From: Clostridium_AI sp964409685
GTDB lineage: Bacteria; Bacillota; Clostridia; Lachnospirales; Lachnospiraceae
DNA: 64,000 nt
Assembly (NCBI GenBank): GCA_964409685.1
Contig: CAYPEJ010000012.1
Location: 62,001-126,000 of the forward strand
Direction of reading: 5' to 3'
Shown: piece by piece, positions 62,633 through 64,000 of the stretch
Layout: every line of letters begins with the position of its first letter
Position numbering within the stretch: the first letter of the stretch is position 1
Translations under genes and position numbers: made by a program
The notes under the pieces: generated by a model
Told to the model about the DNA's origin: nothing
Database searches by the model: none
Seen by the model: only the letters and a program-made list of their open reading frames with translations

Positions 62633-64000
62633 GAAAACAGAATTCAGAATTTTTAACAGCATTTACTTCAGAAGCAAGTAATGATATAAAAAATACAGAT
62701 TTTTTTGGATTTGTAGAATTGGATGATTATGCATGTTATGTAATTGCAGATGGAATTGATGATCAGTTGGAAGCCAAAAGTGCGAAACTTGCAACAGATG
62801 CTGTAGTATCCACTTTTTCAGAAGCACCATCTATTAGTAAAGGTACACTTAAGAGATGTATGAGAGCGGCAAACAATGCGCTGTTAGAGACAAAGAGTAA
62901 AATGAAGATGAAAGCATCTATTATAATAGTTCTTACAAATTATGAGCAATTGCGGTATGGACAGGCAGGTAATATTAGACTGCGTTTATACCGCAATGGT
63001 TTTATAAAAGAACAAACAGTGGATCAGTCGCTTACAATGGACATGGTGAAGGAAGAAAAGGTTACACAGGATAAGGTAGCAATGCATGAGCAAAGAAATA
63101 ATCTTTATACATATCTAGGACAAGAGAGAGAGTTTCAACCTTACATATCAAAAAAAATTAAGCTTACCAATGCAGATGCGATTGCACTATATACATTAGG
63201 GGTATGGGAGCATGTTGATGAGGGCGAATTAAAAGATGCGTTTGCAGATGCAACAGATGATCCAAAAGAAACGGTAGAGAGTATTGAAGATTTATTGCTT
63301 TCAAGACAACCGAAAGAATTAAAAAAATATACGCTAGCAGTTATTTTTGTAAATAAAATATTTGTAGATCCAAACAGAAAAAGAAGGATTAAGAAATATA
63401 TTACGATGGCAGTTGTTGTAGTGGTATTAATCGTGGTTGTAACAATTTTAACTATTATACTGAGACGTAGGAGACAAGAAAAGATTGCAAAATTACAGGA
63501 TACCTATACAAATACGATTGAGTACATACAAATGAACAATTATACAAGAGCAGAGGAATGTTGTGAGGAAGCAAAAGATCTTGCAGATGATTTGAAAGAC
63601 AGAAAAATGCAGAAAGAATTATCGAATTTTCAAAAGTTAATTGAAGCAGTACTTACTGCGGAAGAACGATTAGATAAGGAACAATATACGGAGGCTCAGG
63701 CAGCATATCAAGATGCATTAAAGCGTGCTCGGTATGTGGATAATCTGGGAAAGGATTATATTGATGAAAGACTTGCATTGACGGCAGCATATATATCTGT
63801 TTATGATGCCATTTATCTTGGGGATTCTTTATTACTGAATCTTCAATATGATAAGGCAGAAGAAAAATATTTAGAGGCAAAGGCTCAGGCAGCAGAAATC
63901 TATTTCGATGAAGGTCGTACGTCTGCAATTGAGGCATTGAATAACCTATATGAAGCACAAAAGGACGAAGTAGAAGCTGATAATGAGGAAATTAAGGAAC
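62629..64000 (+). CDS. PP2C-like pseudo-phosphatase with membrane helix and helical repeats (3' end outside window)
   Basis: 457 codons visible, frame open to the right edge. Residues about 1-245 follow the PP2C fold (FFGFVELDDYACYVIADGIDD, YGQAGNIRLRLYRNG, NADAIALYTLG, KKYTLAVIFVN), but metal sites are mostly lost: SDG is TLG and the last Asp pair is missing. One membrane helix (VVVVVLIVVVTILTIIL) near 265-285 leads to a charged region of TPR-like helices (YTRAEECCEEAKDLADDL, YTEAQAAYQDALKRA, YDKAEEKYLEAKAQA). It may be a sensor scaffold. Overlaps the true phosphatase gene by 4 bases. Confidence 0.75.
   Translation, partial: MRKQNSEFLTAFTSEASNDIKNTDFFGFVELDDYACYVIADGIDDQLEAKSAKLATDAVVSTFSEAPSISKGTLKRCMRAANNALLETKSKMKMKASIIIVLTNYEQLRYGQAGNIRLRLYRNGFIKEQTVDQSLTMDMVKEEKVTQDKVAMHEQRNNLYTYLGQEREFQPYISKKIKLTNADAIALYTLGVWEHVDEGELKDAFADATDDPKETVESIEDLLLSRQPKELKKYTLAVIFVNKIFVDPNRKRRIKKYITMAVVVVVLIVVVTILTIILRRRRQEKIAKLQDTYTNTIEYIQMNNYTRAEECCEEAKDLADDLKDRKMQKELSNFQKLIEAVLTAEERLDKEQYTEAQAAYQDALKRARYVDNLGKDYIDERLALTAAYISVYDAIYLGDSLLLNLQYDKAEEKYLEAKAQAAEIYFDEGRTSAIEALNNLYEAQKDEVEADNEEIKE

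Noticed and set aside
63653..63958. 101-codon minus-strand frame inside the pseudo-phosphatase repeats
   Set aside because: It mirrors the biased codons of the helical repeats, has no ribosome binding site, and sits wholly inside a better gene.

Overview
The window is AT-rich DNA from a low-GC, spore-forming Clostridia, most likely a Lachnospiraceae relative. The reasons are the gene order (miaB; TIGR03960/TIGR03936 radical-SAM pair - RNase G - YbaK - amidase - rplU - prp - rpmA - obgE; yqfC-yqfD-phoH-HD-ybeY), the Prp-processed N-terminus of L27, strong AGGAGG ribosome binding sites, and sporulation genes behind a sigma-E-like promoter. No rRNA, tRNA, CRISPR array, insertion sequence or prophage was seen. 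Both window edges cut genes.

Layout. 1-3.5 kb: tail of an unknown protein, then a minus-strand MacB-type ABC exporter. 3.6-10 kb: a histidine operon (hisZ-G-D-B-A-like-IE) behind a consensus promoter and a perfect inverted-repeat operator. Its HisA and a HisF-like domain fused to HisIE have lost the first barrel-strand aspartate, and hisF, hisH and hisC are absent here. 10.2-13.2 kb: alaS and rpsU. 13.5-15.6 kb: a two-gene AAA15 ATPase/RloB cassette, a probable anti-phage module, followed by a candidate small RNA. 16-20.3 kb: yqfC-yqfD-phoH-HD-ybeY. 20.3-25.3 kb: a DUF3048 lipoprotein, small envelope proteins and a LytTR/DUF3021/ABC-2 transporter unit. 25.4-32.4 kb: two FAD oxidoreductases, proline biosynthesis (proB, proA) with DUF896 and 5-formyl-THF cyclo-ligase between, and an M14 peptidase. 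32.6-37.7 kb: miaB, then an Agr-type LytTR response regulator/histidine kinase pair, tandem direct repeats before a strong promoter, a short terminated RNA and a BtrH-like protein. 37.8-43.5 kb: a SWIM/SNF2 helicase, a lipid kinase and two small membrane proteins. 43.7-54.9 kb: the conserved rng/rplU/obgE region.

55-64 kb is the most unusual part. A co-directional cluster encodes a membrane-anchored von Willebrand A protein with an FHA-like tail, a 729-residue protein whose two halves resemble the sheath subunits TssB and TssC joined in one chain, two tandem Hcp-like proteins of about 141 residues ending at a strong terminator, a J-domain protein, two FHA proteins, an apparently intact PP2C phosphatase, and a PP2C-like protein lacking key residues joined to a membrane helix and a helical-repeat region that runs off the window. 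I read it as the first part of a contractile-injection (T6SS-like) apparatus in a Gram-positive, controlled by protein phosphorylation. Sheath and tube assignments are inferred from sequence pattern only; the FHA, PP2C, J and vWA calls rest on visible motifs. Baseplate, spike, ATPase and kinase genes would be expected beyond the right edge.
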